Below are positions 43,161-51,512 of a stretch of DNA of 64,000 nt, piece after piece. Position 1 is the first letter of the stretch. Each line of letters starts with the position of its first letter. The DNA is from Bdellovibrionales bacterium (GTDB taxonomy: Bacteria; Bdellovibrionota; Bdellovibrionia; Bdellovibrionales; Bdellovibrionaceae): positions 310,001 through 374,000 of the forward strand of contig JAFEAQ010000019.1 of the NCBI GenBank assembly GCA_018266295.1, read 5' to 3'. Position numbers and translations under genes: made by a program. The notes under the pieces were generated by a model. The model worked only from the letters and a program-made list of their open reading frames with translations, did no database searches and was not told the origin of the DNA.

Positions 43161-45273
43161 GATTAGTTTCGGACGCTCTCACTGGGATGATTCTTTTAGC
43201 TATGAATATGCGGGACACCGTTTTGAAGTTCAGCGCTTTGGCGTGAATTTCTCGGTGGATCTTGTAAAAAAACTCATTCAAGACCTGCGCACGGATGTCG
43301 ATGCTTTTGCCCTCAGCAGCCTGCCGCCGGTGATTAAACTCGACGAAAAAACCTACGTGCATCGCCAGTATCTTGAGATTATGGGGATGCCTAGCTCTGT
43401 GCCTTTGTGCGACGGTACAGGCCTTCGCGAAATTTCAAATCTGAATTCTATTATTAAGTTGATTGAATCCGGCAAAATCAGCCCGGAAGAAGGCGTCTTC
43501 TTCCCGGCGGCGATGCTCAGCACGGAACTCGAAGAGTTCTTGCGTAAGTCCTATCCTGGAAAAGTCTTCATCGGGGATGCGTACTCGATGCTGGGTTTGC
43601 CCTTGATGATTAAGGCTCCGGTACCGGGTTTGATGGCGTTCTCAAAGCTCGCGCTGAATGTGGCGAATTTTAAAGATCTGCGTAACAACACTCCGCTTGC
43701 GGAAACGCAGATTCAGAAAATGGGACGCTCGGTTTTGGCCTCACAAGTTGAAAAAGTTCAGTATGTGGCCAGCGACTATCCTTTCTTATTGCTCTTTGAT
43801 TCCGCGGTGGAATTTGTTCGCGGAAAGGACCTGATTGTTTGGTCTCATCATCCGGCAGCGGAAAAAGAAGCGCAAAAATACGGTCCGCGCTCTGTGATTA
43901 ATCTCTTCCCGGAAGAGTACAAGATGAGTCCGTATATGAATTACTCTGTCTTGGATGCGACCCTGCGCCTAGTGCACGGTAAGACGGCGCCATTGTCGGT
44001 GCCTGAGTGGGAACAGCTGATTAACCCACGCACAGAGGTCCGTCAGATGACTCGTCAGTACACGGTCAGTCATCGTACGTCGACGCAAGCGAAGATCTCT
44101 CATGGTATTAATCGTGTAAAAAATGTTTTATTGAAGAAAAAAGAACCGGACTTTGCGTTCGTGATTCATGCACTTTCCCATCGCGATTTATTGCGTATTC
44201 CAGGCTTGAATCTGCTTCATAATATGCCTAAGAAATTCAACGATCCTTTTGATCGTATTGTCTCAAAGGCTCCGCCGATTATTTACGGCAATATTCAGCA
44301 TGTGATCAGTAAAGAAACAGGCCGCGAAGTAAATGGTTTGATCTATGGTCTTTTCTCGACGCCAAAGGTTTTGAAGGAAGAAGATCCCGAGGTCACCTAC
44401 GCGAAAATCGAAAAGATCTGCTACGATGCCGCGAACCGTGGAGCAAAGATCATTGGTCTTGGAGCTTACACGAAAGTCGTGGGTGATGCGGGTGTGACGA
44501 TCAATCGCAATTCGCCAATTCCTGTGACCACAGGCAACAGTCTTAGTGCGAGTGCGACGCTGTGGGCTTTAGCTGAAGTCGTTAAAAAAATGAACCTTGT
44601 TAAGAGCGACCCGAATACAGGCTTGGTCGACGGGATGGCCATGGTCATCGGTGCCACGGGTTCTATTGGCAAAGTGTCTGCAAAACTCTTGGCTTTGACG
44701 TTTAAGAAAGTGTGCTTGGTGGCGCCTCGCCAAAACCGTTTGGATGAGTTGGCTGCAGAGATTCGTCAACTAGCGCCACGCTGTGAAATCCTGACGGCGA
44801 CGGATGCGAATGAACTGGCCGGTCAAGCAGATGCGCTGGTGACAGCCACATCGGCGTTTGATCAGAAGATCATTGATGTCATGAGATTAAAACCGGGCTG
44901 TGTGGTTTGTGACTGTTCTCGTCCGCTGGATTTTGATAAAGAAGACGCCAAGAAGCGCCCGGATGTTTTGATTATTGAATCCGGTGAAGTGCTTCTGCCG
45001 GGTCCGGCGCAAATCAACTGTGACTTGGGTCTTCCAGGTAAAGCGGTTTATGCGTGCTTAGCTGAAACGGCGTTACTTGCACTCGAAGGACAGTTTGAGT
45101 CTTTCACCATGGGCCGCGATATTGAGTGGAATAAAGTAAAGGGCATCTACAAAATGGCCCGTAAGCATGGCGTGGAACTCGCTGCTATTCAGGGCCATAT
45201 GGGCATCGTCTCAGATAAAGAGATCGAGCTCACTCGATCTCTTGCACTTTCGCGCCTGCGCGCAAAAAGTTAG
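43138..45273 (+). CDS. Long-chain acyl-ACP reductase-like protein with extra N-terminal domain
   Basis: A 711-residue protein, about twice the usual length. The C-terminal part (about residues 345-700) resembles cyanobacterial acyl-ACP reductase (AAR): the IIGLGAYTKVVGDAGVT and VTTGNSLSASATLWAL segments, a Rossmann motif VIGATGSIGKVSAK (about 503-516) and the catalytic Cys640 in VYACLAETALLALEG, which matches the FACFAE motif of AAR. AAR reduces fatty acyl-ACP or acyl-CoA to fatty aldehyde. No aldehyde deformylating oxygenase is nearby, so alkane production is not supported. Residues 1-345 are not recognised; they contain WSHHPAAEKEAQ and similar motifs and may activate or bind the acyl substrate. 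The ATG at 43138 follows GGCGAGG and overlaps the SDR end by 23 nt. Confidence 0.8.
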   Translation: MSTFRIAEISFGRSHWDDSFSYEYAGHRFEVQRFGVNFSVDLVKKLIQDLRTDVDAFALSSLPPVIKLDEKTYVHRQYLEIMGMPSSVPLCDGTGLREISNLNSIIKLIESGKISPEEGVFFPAAMLSTELEEFLRKSYPGKVFIGDAYSMLGLPLMIKAPVPGLMAFSKLALNVANFKDLRNNTPLAETQIQKMGRSVLASQVEKVQYVASDYPFLLLFDSAVEFVRGKDLIVWSHHPAAEKEAQKYGPRSVINLFPEEYKMSPYMNYSVLDATLRLVHGKTAPLSVPEWEQLINPRTEVRQMTRQYTVSHRTSTQAKISHGINRVKNVLLKKKEPDFAFVIHALSHRDLLRIPGLNLLHNMPKKFNDPFDRIVSKAPPIIYGNIQHVISKETGREVNGLIYGLFSTPKVLKEEDPEVTYAKIEKICYDAANRGAKIIGLGAYTKVVGDAGVTINRNSPIPVTTGNSLSASATLWALAEVVKKMNLVKSDPNTGLVDGMAMVIGATGSIGKVSAKLLALTFKKVCLVAPRQNRLDELAAEIRQLAPRCEILTATDANELAGQADALVTATSAFDQKIIDVMRLKPGCVVCDCSRPLDFDKEDAKKRPDVLIIESGEVLLPGPAQINCDLGLPGKAVYACLAETALLALEGQFESFTMGRDIEWNKVKGIYKMARKHGVELAAIQGHMGIVSDKEIELTRSLALSRLRAKS

Positions 45274-46313
45274 AATGAAAAATAGCCGATGAGTTTGCCT
45301 TTGCTGTTTGAAAGCGGCAGGGCAAAGATGTCTTCAAAATTTTGAGCAGCGCCGAAATCAATATAAAGATCTTTGATCAGTTTTTCTGGATTATTCCGAT
45401 CGCAGAGACCGGGCTCGGTCCAATTTGCCCAAATGCTATAAAGCGGCTGAGAAAGTTCATCAGCGAGGGCCCTATAAAAAAGCGAATTTTGCTTTTGAGT
45501 ATAGTTAAAGCGCATCTCAAAATACAGCTCGCGGCTGATGCGTTTGAAAGAGTCCAATGCGCCTGCATTGGTACAAATGATGCTTTTCATAAAATTCTCG
45601 CCAAAGAAATCTTTAGCTAGCATCTTTTTCGAAGCCATCACAGGCGCCGGAAATCTTTGATTCTGAAGATCAAAAGCAAGAGACGCTTTCAGAGTCAAGA
45701 AACGGTCGGTGCGGATTTTATTCAGAACTCCGAGGAACGCATAAAACTTGTCAGGACTGCTTTTATTTTCCAAGTAAGCTTGAGTGATTTGTTCCCCATC
45801 GACAACATCATTATAAGTCGTAAACGTCGCGGAAAGCCACAAAGACTCATGCATTAAGATCGCTGATTGCTCGGCCGTGCGCAGAGTATAGAACTCCGGC
45901 AAAAGGACCGTGGCTTTTTCTTGATCATTCGTTACGGCAAAAATAACTACTTGTTCTTGAGGGATCTTATACAAGCGTGAATATTCGCTCACAATTTCCT
46001 TACGAATTTCTAGATCGAGATCTCCTTGGAGGCGGTAGTACTGATGATAAGGCGAATTGTCGATGACATTAAGAATATCGCTCTTTGCAGCGGTGGAAAG
46101 AGGCAAAGAGACTATTTCACGAAGTAAAAGATCGAGACCCGGGATGTTCTGTGAAGCTTCTACCGGTTGACGGAGAGTCTTGCCGGTGGCGGAGTAGTAA
46201 GTAAGGTAAGAGCCATTAATACTGATACCACCGCCGCCATTTTGTACTTCACGGGCCGCGTAGCTTTGCAGTCCAAGCAGACATAGAAAAGTGGCAGTCA
46301 AAATCCATTTCAT
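45270..46313 (-). CDS. Exported protein partnered with TIGR02147 regulator
   Basis: A 347-residue protein with a signal peptide (residues 1-19, ending SYA). The mature sequence begins REVQNGGGG. An internal segment reads SAILMHESLWLSATF, HExxx-like but lacking the second His, so a zinc protease role is not supported. Two Cys occur late (IICTNAG and GLCDRNN). No family name is known to me. Its ATG overlaps the stop of the TIGR02147 gene (ATGA). A TIGR02147 gene directly upstream of an exported-protein gene is a recurring pattern in Bdellovibrio. The stop overlaps the convergent reductase gene by 4 nt. Confidence 0.75.
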   Translation of the reverse strand: MKWILTATFLCLLGLQSYAAREVQNGGGGISINGSYLTYYSATGKTLRQPVEASQNIPGLDLLLREIVSLPLSTAAKSDILNVIDNSPYHQYYRLQGDLDLEIRKEIVSEYSRLYKIPQEQVVIFAVTNDQEKATVLLPEFYTLRTAEQSAILMHESLWLSATFTTYNDVVDGEQITQAYLENKSSPDKFYAFLGVLNKIRTDRFLTLKASLAFDLQNQRFPAPVMASKKMLAKDFFGENFMKSIICTNAGALDSFKRISRELYFEMRFNYTQKQNSLFYRALADELSQPLYSIWANWTEPGLCDRNNPEKLIKDLYIDFGAAQNFEDIFALPLSNSKGKLIGYFSF

Positions 46314-47098
46314 TCCGAAATTTCCTCCGTGAGTGAGAACATATTTAATGATAGGCAATAAACTTTATCTTTCCCCGGGATGCTTTCGAGCTCCTTTACC
46401 AGGCTTCTGCGAAATTCACGCAGTCTTTCTTTGGCATAGGCGAGCTGATTTGAGTTCATCGCAAAGACCATCGAAGAAAACTCGCGCTTCTCCACCGAAT
46501 CGTGGTGAAGAGCTTCTTGAGCTTTCCCGAGCATCTGCGCATGAAATTTGCGGATGGTCTCTGAAGGAGTTTCTCGGGTTGTTGTCGAATCTGGCTCAGT
46601 CGCGATCCAGCGTGAACCTTCGCGCTTGAGGAATCCCATTTCTGTCAGCTGATGGATGCTTTTTTCAACAGCTTCTTCTGGCAATTGCAACTTATGGGCA
46701 AAGGCGGGAATAGAGTGCTCGAGGTTTTCAAGCAAAAGGAGTTCCAGAACGGCCAGGTGATGCCATTCGTTGAGCAAATCCATTTCGCCTTCTTTAAGCA
46801 CGGGAGCCTCTATGAAACGAGCCTTCACGCGAATTTCTGCCGCGGCACGCACTACAGCGCTACGTGAATGTTCACTTTCAACCATGTCGATAAAAAGATG
46901 TTTCGTTGCTTCATCGAGCTCAAGGCGCTCCGCCAAAGCAGCGGCTTTCTTTTCGGAAAGACCGACTTTGCCATGCAGGATTTCGCTCAGGCGAGAAGAG
47001 GCAATGCCGATATCCCGCGAAAAGGCTCGCATGGAGTAGGCACGGTTTTTTTGTTGTCGCTTATAAAGTTCTTCTTTTAAAAAACGGCGGTAATCCAT
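46310..47098 (-). CDS. TIGR02147-family putative regulator
   Basis: A 262-residue cytoplasmic protein of the TIGR02147 family, which is common in Bdellovibrio and Fibrobacter. An N-terminal helix-turn-helix lies at about residues 20-65 (YSMRAFSRDIGIASSRLSEI), followed by a winged-helix-like second domain (about 105-165, LQLPEEAVEKSIHQLTEMG) and a helical C-terminal domain. DNA or RNA binding is inferred from the helix-turn-helix resemblance. AAGG lies 5-6 nt before the ATG at 47098, while an in-frame GTG at 47104 has no suitable spacing. It overlaps the exported gene by ATGA, so the two are translated together; it may regulate its own operon. Confidence 0.8.
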   Translation of the reverse strand: MDYRRFLKEELYKRQQKNRAYSMRAFSRDIGIASSRLSEILHGKVGLSEKKAAALAERLELDEATKHLFIDMVESEHSRSAVVRAAAEIRVKARFIEAPVLKEGEMDLLNEWHHLAVLELLLLENLEHSIPAFAHKLQLPEEAVEKSIHQLTEMGFLKREGSRWIATEPDSTTTRETPSETIRKFHAQMLGKAQEALHHDSVEKREFSSMVFAMNSNQLAYAKERLREFRRSLVKELESIPGKDKVYCLSLNMFSLTEEISE

Positions 47099-47204
47099 TA
47101 ACACCTTTTTTGAAATGCAGTCTAAGACGTTGACCTAGCTTTGCTGTTCTCATTTCAGTTTGCAAAAAGTATTTTTGGATTCTGATCCATCACGATCCGT
47201 GAAT

Positions 47205-47239
47205 AGCAACGCTCCCTCAGTAAATGAAGGAGCGTTGCT
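47205..47239 (-). terminator. Strong hairpin after the exported-protein gene
   Basis: A perfect 11-bp stem AGCAACGCTCC/GGAGCGTTGCT with a 13-nt loop begins 12 nt downstream of the minus-strand stop codon at 47251. The following sequence on the minus strand is not T-rich, so termination may be imperfect or the hairpin may protect the 3' end. Confidence 0.5.
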
Positions 47240-47250
47240 GAAAATAAAAC

Positions 47251-47778
47251 TTAGTCTGGTTGAACTGGGTTGCTGTCGTCGCGAAGAGTGATTCTCAGTT
47301 GATTGACAGAGAGGTCAAAGCCGAAACCTTTTTGCACGTTGATAGAAAGTGCCAGAGCTAATTGAGGATTGCCCAATTTCACAGCTGTAATTGCACCAAC
47401 GCCGCCAAGAATAGTCGCATGAGCTTGTCCAATCATATATTTGCCGAGCAATTCATCTGGATCGCAGTTAAACAGAGAAATCTCTCCGGACTGACCGTAG
47501 ACTTTATATTTACCGATTGCGACGCCCGGTGAAAGCGGCAATGCATTCATGGTGAGCCACACAGGATAGTGAACTGTGTGCCCGAGGATGCTTACGCAGT
47601 TCATATTACCGGCAGCTTCGAATTTATATTTGCCGAAGAGAACTTTGAAACCTTTTGCTTCACCTTTGAAACCGATCTGACAAACCCAGAGAGGTCCGCC
47701 GGCCTCCGCTGCTTCTGCTTTGTGTGTGAAGCCAATACCACATGCAAGCGTTAGTGCGAGTACTAATAACTTCTTCAT
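47251..47778 (-). CDS. Exported protein of unknown function (beta-rich, Cys pair)
   Basis: A 175-residue protein with a signal peptide (residues 1-23, ending AEA) and a strong AAGGAGGG ribosome site. The mature domain is beta-rich and glycine-rich, with cysteines at LWVCQIG, NMNCVSI and LFNCDPD. The repeated short strands (YKFEAAG, GKYKVYG, GKYMIG) and late VNQLRITLRDD are reminiscent of DUF992-like exported proteins, but the likeness is too faint to assert. Flanked by hairpins on both sides, it is probably a monocistronic, well-expressed gene. Confidence 0.7.
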   Translation of the reverse strand: MKKLLVLALTLACGIGFTHKAEAAEAGGPLWVCQIGFKGEAKGFKVLFGKYKFEAAGNMNCVSILGHTVHYPVWLTMNALPLSPGVAIGKYKVYGQSGEISLFNCDPDELLGKYMIGQAHATILGGVGAITAVKLGNPQLALALSINVQKGFGFDLSVNQLRITLRDDSNPVQPD

Positions 47779-47910
47779 TGGAAAACCCTCCTTGTTAGGT
47801 TAAGGGAGAGCTTATTCCTTGTTTCGATTGTTTGCGAAGCTGTGTTGTTGAAAGTGCAATCAAACATTGAAACGCGATTTGCATTTCAGGATTCACGGAA
47901 AAATATTTCG

Positions 47911-47946
47911 GCGTGTGAACAACATCATCACATGCAATTCACACGC
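47911..47946 (-). terminator. Terminator of the PEP-utilising dikinase operon
   Basis: A perfect 9-bp stem GCGTGTGAA/TTCACACGC around an 18-nt loop starts 8 nt after the minus-strand stop at 47954. A TATTTTT tract follows shortly after the stem. Confidence 0.6.
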
Positions 47947-47953
47947 TCCTAAA

Positions 47954-50635
47954 TTACTCCAAAATTTTAATGGTACCGGCTTTGCCATCCATACGAATGC
48001 GCATGCCCGTCTTCAAAGTCTTTGTCAGACCGGGAATGCTGACGATGGCAGGAATTGCCATTTCACGGGCGACGATGGCGGAGTGTGAAAGTAAACTTCC
48101 GCGTTCCACAAGCAACCCAGAAATGGCCGGGTAGAGTGGGACCCATCCTGGATCTGTTCTCGCTGTTACGAGAATTTCGCCGTTGAGATCCAGATTATCT
48201 GTTGGATTCAAAATCACTTTCACAGTTCCTTCGAGAACACCCGGGCAGCACGGTAATCCCTTCAGATCGCAGTCTTCGCCTTCAGCAATCGTCATTGAAA
48301 CTTCCTCTTCTTTCACGAAAGGATTGTTCCAGTACACCGCTCCGCGAGTCATAATGCGTGGATCTGTGTCCTCTGTAAACTTCGCGTAATCCGCTTTGCG
48401 CAAATTTACAAAGGCCTGAAGATTGTAAGAGGGCAATGTTCCATTATAGATCCCGAAGACCTCTTCAATGGTGAGCCAGAAAATATCGCGACCGTTTTGA
48501 AGAGCGCCAAGATTCGCCAAATCTTCGCCGATATTTTGGAAGATCGTGCGGGCAATTCCATAAATACGTGTCCGAGCAAAACGGGTGTTTTCACGATTCT
48601 TCACGGCCTTGCGGGCGTGCTTGAGAACCCAGAAGTAAATCTTTTTACGCACTCCCGAGAGATGTTCTTCGACTTTCTTTTCAGAGGCCGCACGCAGAGA
48701 TTTCTCACGAGAATCATCGTGGACTTCCACTTTGCCGGCCTTTAGGTAGTTTTTCAGGCAGACAAATAAGTAAGACGGGTCGGTTAGCAAATCAATTTCT
48801 TCGAGCTTCATCTCACTCATGCAGCGGAAACCGAAACGATCGAGATAGTCGAGAACCATATTATAGAAATTGCGGTGCTTCGATTGATTCAAGGCTTCGA
48901 GGCCATCTTTTGGATCTGTGGTTTCGATGATTCGCTTCAGATCCGCATCTTTGATCGCCTCCGCGGCTAAACGTAGCAAAGCTTTCGTCGGCTCCGCACT
49001 TTCAAGCCCGCCTTCACCCGCAAGCAAGTCATTCTGGATGGTCGAATCCAATTCTGACAACCACGTGGTCGTGAGCTTACGTAAAAGACCGAAGTGAACC
49101 ATGCAAAGGAAATCATTGATGATCGGTGCTTTCCAACGGCCGAGCATATTGCGCTCGACATCCAAGTACACGCGGAGGAGCTGATCTCCGCGCATGCTTG
49201 CCAGCGGCATCGCACGGTACTTGTCGTAGTCGCGGTGGAAGGTCTTTAGGAAGTCATCCACCACCGTTTGGATCGTGAAGTGATACTTAATAAAGTTAAA
49301 GCCCGTCACCATTTTACGGAGTTTGCCCGTGAAAGTGTCCCAAGACGGATGGGGTTTAATACGATTTGCGATTTCATCCGTCAGGCCTTCAGAAACGCCC
49401 ATCATGGTTTCCATGAACTCGCGGTTCTGTTTAAAGCCCGGAAGAACACCGACCAGTTTGTACCAGTTAAAGAGATTGTAATAAACGCGGCCATCGATAC
49501 TTCCCAACATGTAGCTGAGATAAGAATCCATGTCCTTGATGATTTCATTCGGCACGCCCAAAACTTCACAGAACTGAACGTAAACGGCTTTATAGTTTCT
49601 GAGCGCGAAGCTAAAGCTCAACGGTGACGTCAAACCACCGTATGATTCGATGATATTGGAGTTGTCCCAAAGATTCGGATAACCAACCAGGTCTGATTTC
49701 AAGTTTGTCACAGGACGTGTTTGCAGAATATAAAACGTACCGTTTTCAATCGCCCACTCGATATCTTGTGGACGGTGATACTGTTCATGAATCAAATGAC
49801 CGAGCTTATATAAACCACGCAGTTCTTTGTCATTTAAAGACGGTTGAAGGACGAGCTCTGCGGACACAGGATGCAAGCTGCAGTGGCCAGAGCTTGATTT
49901 CTTCATCATCTCTTTCTTTTCGATGATCTCAGATTTCACAAGATCACCGGTGTGCTGGTGCAACCAGTAAGAATCCGCATCCAGAGCGCCTGAGACAAGG
50001 CCTTCACCAACGCCATACACAGAGGACACTACATAGTTATCAAGCTTGCCGGTCACAGGATCGCAGGTAAACATCACACCGGATTTTTCCGGATCAATCA
50101 TGCGTTGAAGAACCACTGAAACCGAAATCTTGTGCGGATCGATCTTGTTTTCTTTACGGTAAATAAGACCACGCTCAGAGAACGCTGAAGCCCAGCACTT
50201 TTTAATGTACCTTAAAATGTCTTCTTTGCCATTGACGTACAAGAAACTAGAGAGCTGGCCGGCAAAGGAGTGCGAAAGACCGTCTTCGTCCGCCGCCGAA
50301 GAGCGCACAGAAAAGATTTTATCAGCTCCCAGCATTTGCAACGCCTGATCGATGCTCGAAGACAGCATGGCGGTTGTATTGCTATCGGCGAAGAGTTTTT
50401 CAATTGCGGCTTCGGCCTCTTTGGCAGTGATATGGCCGTGAACGAACTTTTCTACCAACTGGTAAAGATCTTGATGGATGCCGGCACTCTTCACAAAATC
50501 TTGGAAGTAGCGACGGCCAAAAACCACCCACTCAGGCACGGGGATCCCGGCTTTCGTCATCAAGTACAGGTTAAAGCCCTTACCGCCGGATTCATTTTTG
50601 GCAAAGAAGTGCGTGGAGTTTTTCGTTACAAGCAT
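47954..50635 (-). CDS. PEP-synthase / rifampicin-phosphotransferase-like dikinase
   Basis: An 893-residue protein. The N-terminal ATP-binding domain of the PPDK_N type (about 1-310) shows SVRSSAADEDGLSHSFAGQL, SGVMFTCDPVTG and IEWAIENGTFYILQTRPVT. A middle domain (about 320-790) is not one I recognise. The C-terminal swivelling phosphohistidine domain (about 800-893) carries His851 in GSLLSHSAIVAREM. The PEP/pyruvate TIM barrel of true PEP synthase is missing, so the order of ATP domain, substrate domain and His domain is that of rifampicin phosphotransferase. It likely transfers the ATP beta-phosphate via His to a small molecule, or has been adapted to a biosynthetic step. The ATG lies 1 nt after the UbiA stop and is preceded by GGGAG. 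Drug resistance is possible but the context favours biosynthesis. Confidence 0.82.
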   Translation of the reverse strand: MLVTKNSTHFFAKNESGGKGFNLYLMTKAGIPVPEWVVFGRRYFQDFVKSAGIHQDLYQLVEKFVHGHITAKEAEAAIEKLFADSNTTAMLSSSIDQALQMLGADKIFSVRSSAADEDGLSHSFAGQLSSFLYVNGKEDILRYIKKCWASAFSERGLIYRKENKIDPHKISVSVVLQRMIDPEKSGVMFTCDPVTGKLDNYVVSSVYGVGEGLVSGALDADSYWLHQHTGDLVKSEIIEKKEMMKKSSSGHCSLHPVSAELVLQPSLNDKELRGLYKLGHLIHEQYHRPQDIEWAIENGTFYILQTRPVTNLKSDLVGYPNLWDNSNIIESYGGLTSPLSFSFALRNYKAVYVQFCEVLGVPNEIIKDMDSYLSYMLGSIDGRVYYNLFNWYKLVGVLPGFKQNREFMETMMGVSEGLTDEIANRIKPHPSWDTFTGKLRKMVTGFNFIKYHFTIQTVVDDFLKTFHRDYDKYRAMPLASMRGDQLLRVYLDVERNMLGRWKAPIINDFLCMVHFGLLRKLTTTWLSELDSTIQNDLLAGEGGLESAEPTKALLRLAAEAIKDADLKRIIETTDPKDGLEALNQSKHRNFYNMVLDYLDRFGFRCMSEMKLEEIDLLTDPSYLFVCLKNYLKAGKVEVHDDSREKSLRAASEKKVEEHLSGVRKKIYFWVLKHARKAVKNRENTRFARTRIYGIARTIFQNIGEDLANLGALQNGRDIFWLTIEEVFGIYNGTLPSYNLQAFVNLRKADYAKFTEDTDPRIMTRGAVYWNNPFVKEEEVSMTIAEGEDCDLKGLPCCPGVLEGTVKVILNPTDNLDLNGEILVTARTDPGWVPLYPAISGLLVERGSLLSHSAIVAREMAIPAIVSIPGLTKTLKTGMRIRMDGKAGTIKILE

Positions 50636-50636
50636 C

Positions 50637-51512
50637 TTAAGCTCCCATCACAAAACAGATTAGAACGTAATGTAAAAGCAGATAAACCCCGGTGCCGTCA
50701 CGGAAGATTTTAGCCATCTTCAATTGGGGATTCAGCGCATAGCCAACGCTCATTAAAGTATAAAGGACAGCCCCGGCAATCAGCCAATAAAAGCGCGAGT
50801 GATTGCTGAGCGCGACCCAAGAAAGGATAATGCCGATCAGAACCTGCGACCACGACAGCAACCAAGCACCTTTAGGATTAAAGATATTGCTATAGCTAGG
50901 AACATGCGGGCGTTCCTCGTTCGGTGCGAAGGTTTTACGGGCAAATTCAAACAAATTAAAGAAACACCAGTTCATCAAGAAGAAACAAACATCTGCGAAT
51001 TGAATTTTTTGAGGATTGAAGTTCACGATCGCGGTGGCTGCGGAAACTCCTAAAAGAACGCTGACGAAGGTGTGAGTCACGGCATAAGTGGTCAAGTGAG
51101 GTCTCAGGATATCGCCGATAAAGAACTCTTCGTACATCAGCAAACTGTAACCAATGGCCATCACATGGATTAAGAACGGCCAGAAACCCAAGAAGGCTGC
51201 AAGGACCACTTCAAAAAGGATCATCCAGAAGAGGCCCTTTTTAACTTGCGGCACAGTCAGCACTCCGCGGGCCAGGGGGCGGGTGGGGTTTACTTTCAGA
51301 TCCACTTCGTAGTCTTTGATTTCATCAAAGCAGCGCATACGAAAGAAAAAGCTCAGCATCAACATCAGCACGCAAATAAAACGGCCGGTGTCGAAGGTGT
51401 AGCTCGCGGCCTTCGACAAGTACAGGCCGTTTGCCAGAGTAAAAATGAAAATCATCGGAAGGTAACTTCCGGGACTAAAACGCTCTTTGATGAGAATCAG
51501 CCAGTTACGCAA
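50637..51512 (-). CDS. UbiA-family prenyltransferase
   Basis: A 291-residue integral membrane protein with about eight hydrophobic segments. The first Asp-rich motif, FDEIKDYEVDLKVNPTRPLARG (residues about 62-83, Asp63, Asp67 and Asp71), is that of UbiA-type prenyltransferases; the second, usually DxxxD-like, is weak (near residues 190-200). These enzymes transfer a prenyl chain to an aromatic, phosphoribosyl or glycerol-type acceptor. The acceptor here is unknown. It overlaps the hydrolase-ligase gene by 8 nt, and the dikinase gene follows after 1 nt, so all are coupled. Confidence 0.87.
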   Translation of the reverse strand: MRNWLILIKERFSPGSYLPMIFIFTLANGLYLSKAASYTFDTGRFICVLMLMLSFFFRMRCFDEIKDYEVDLKVNPTRPLARGVLTVPQVKKGLFWMILFEVVLAAFLGFWPFLIHVMAIGYSLLMYEEFFIGDILRPHLTTYAVTHTFVSVLLGVSAATAIVNFNPQKIQFADVCFFLMNWCFFNLFEFARKTFAPNEERPHVPSYSNIFNPKGAWLLSWSQVLIGIILSWVALSNHSRFYWLIAGAVLYTLMSVGYALNPQLKMAKIFRDGTGVYLLLHYVLICFVMGA

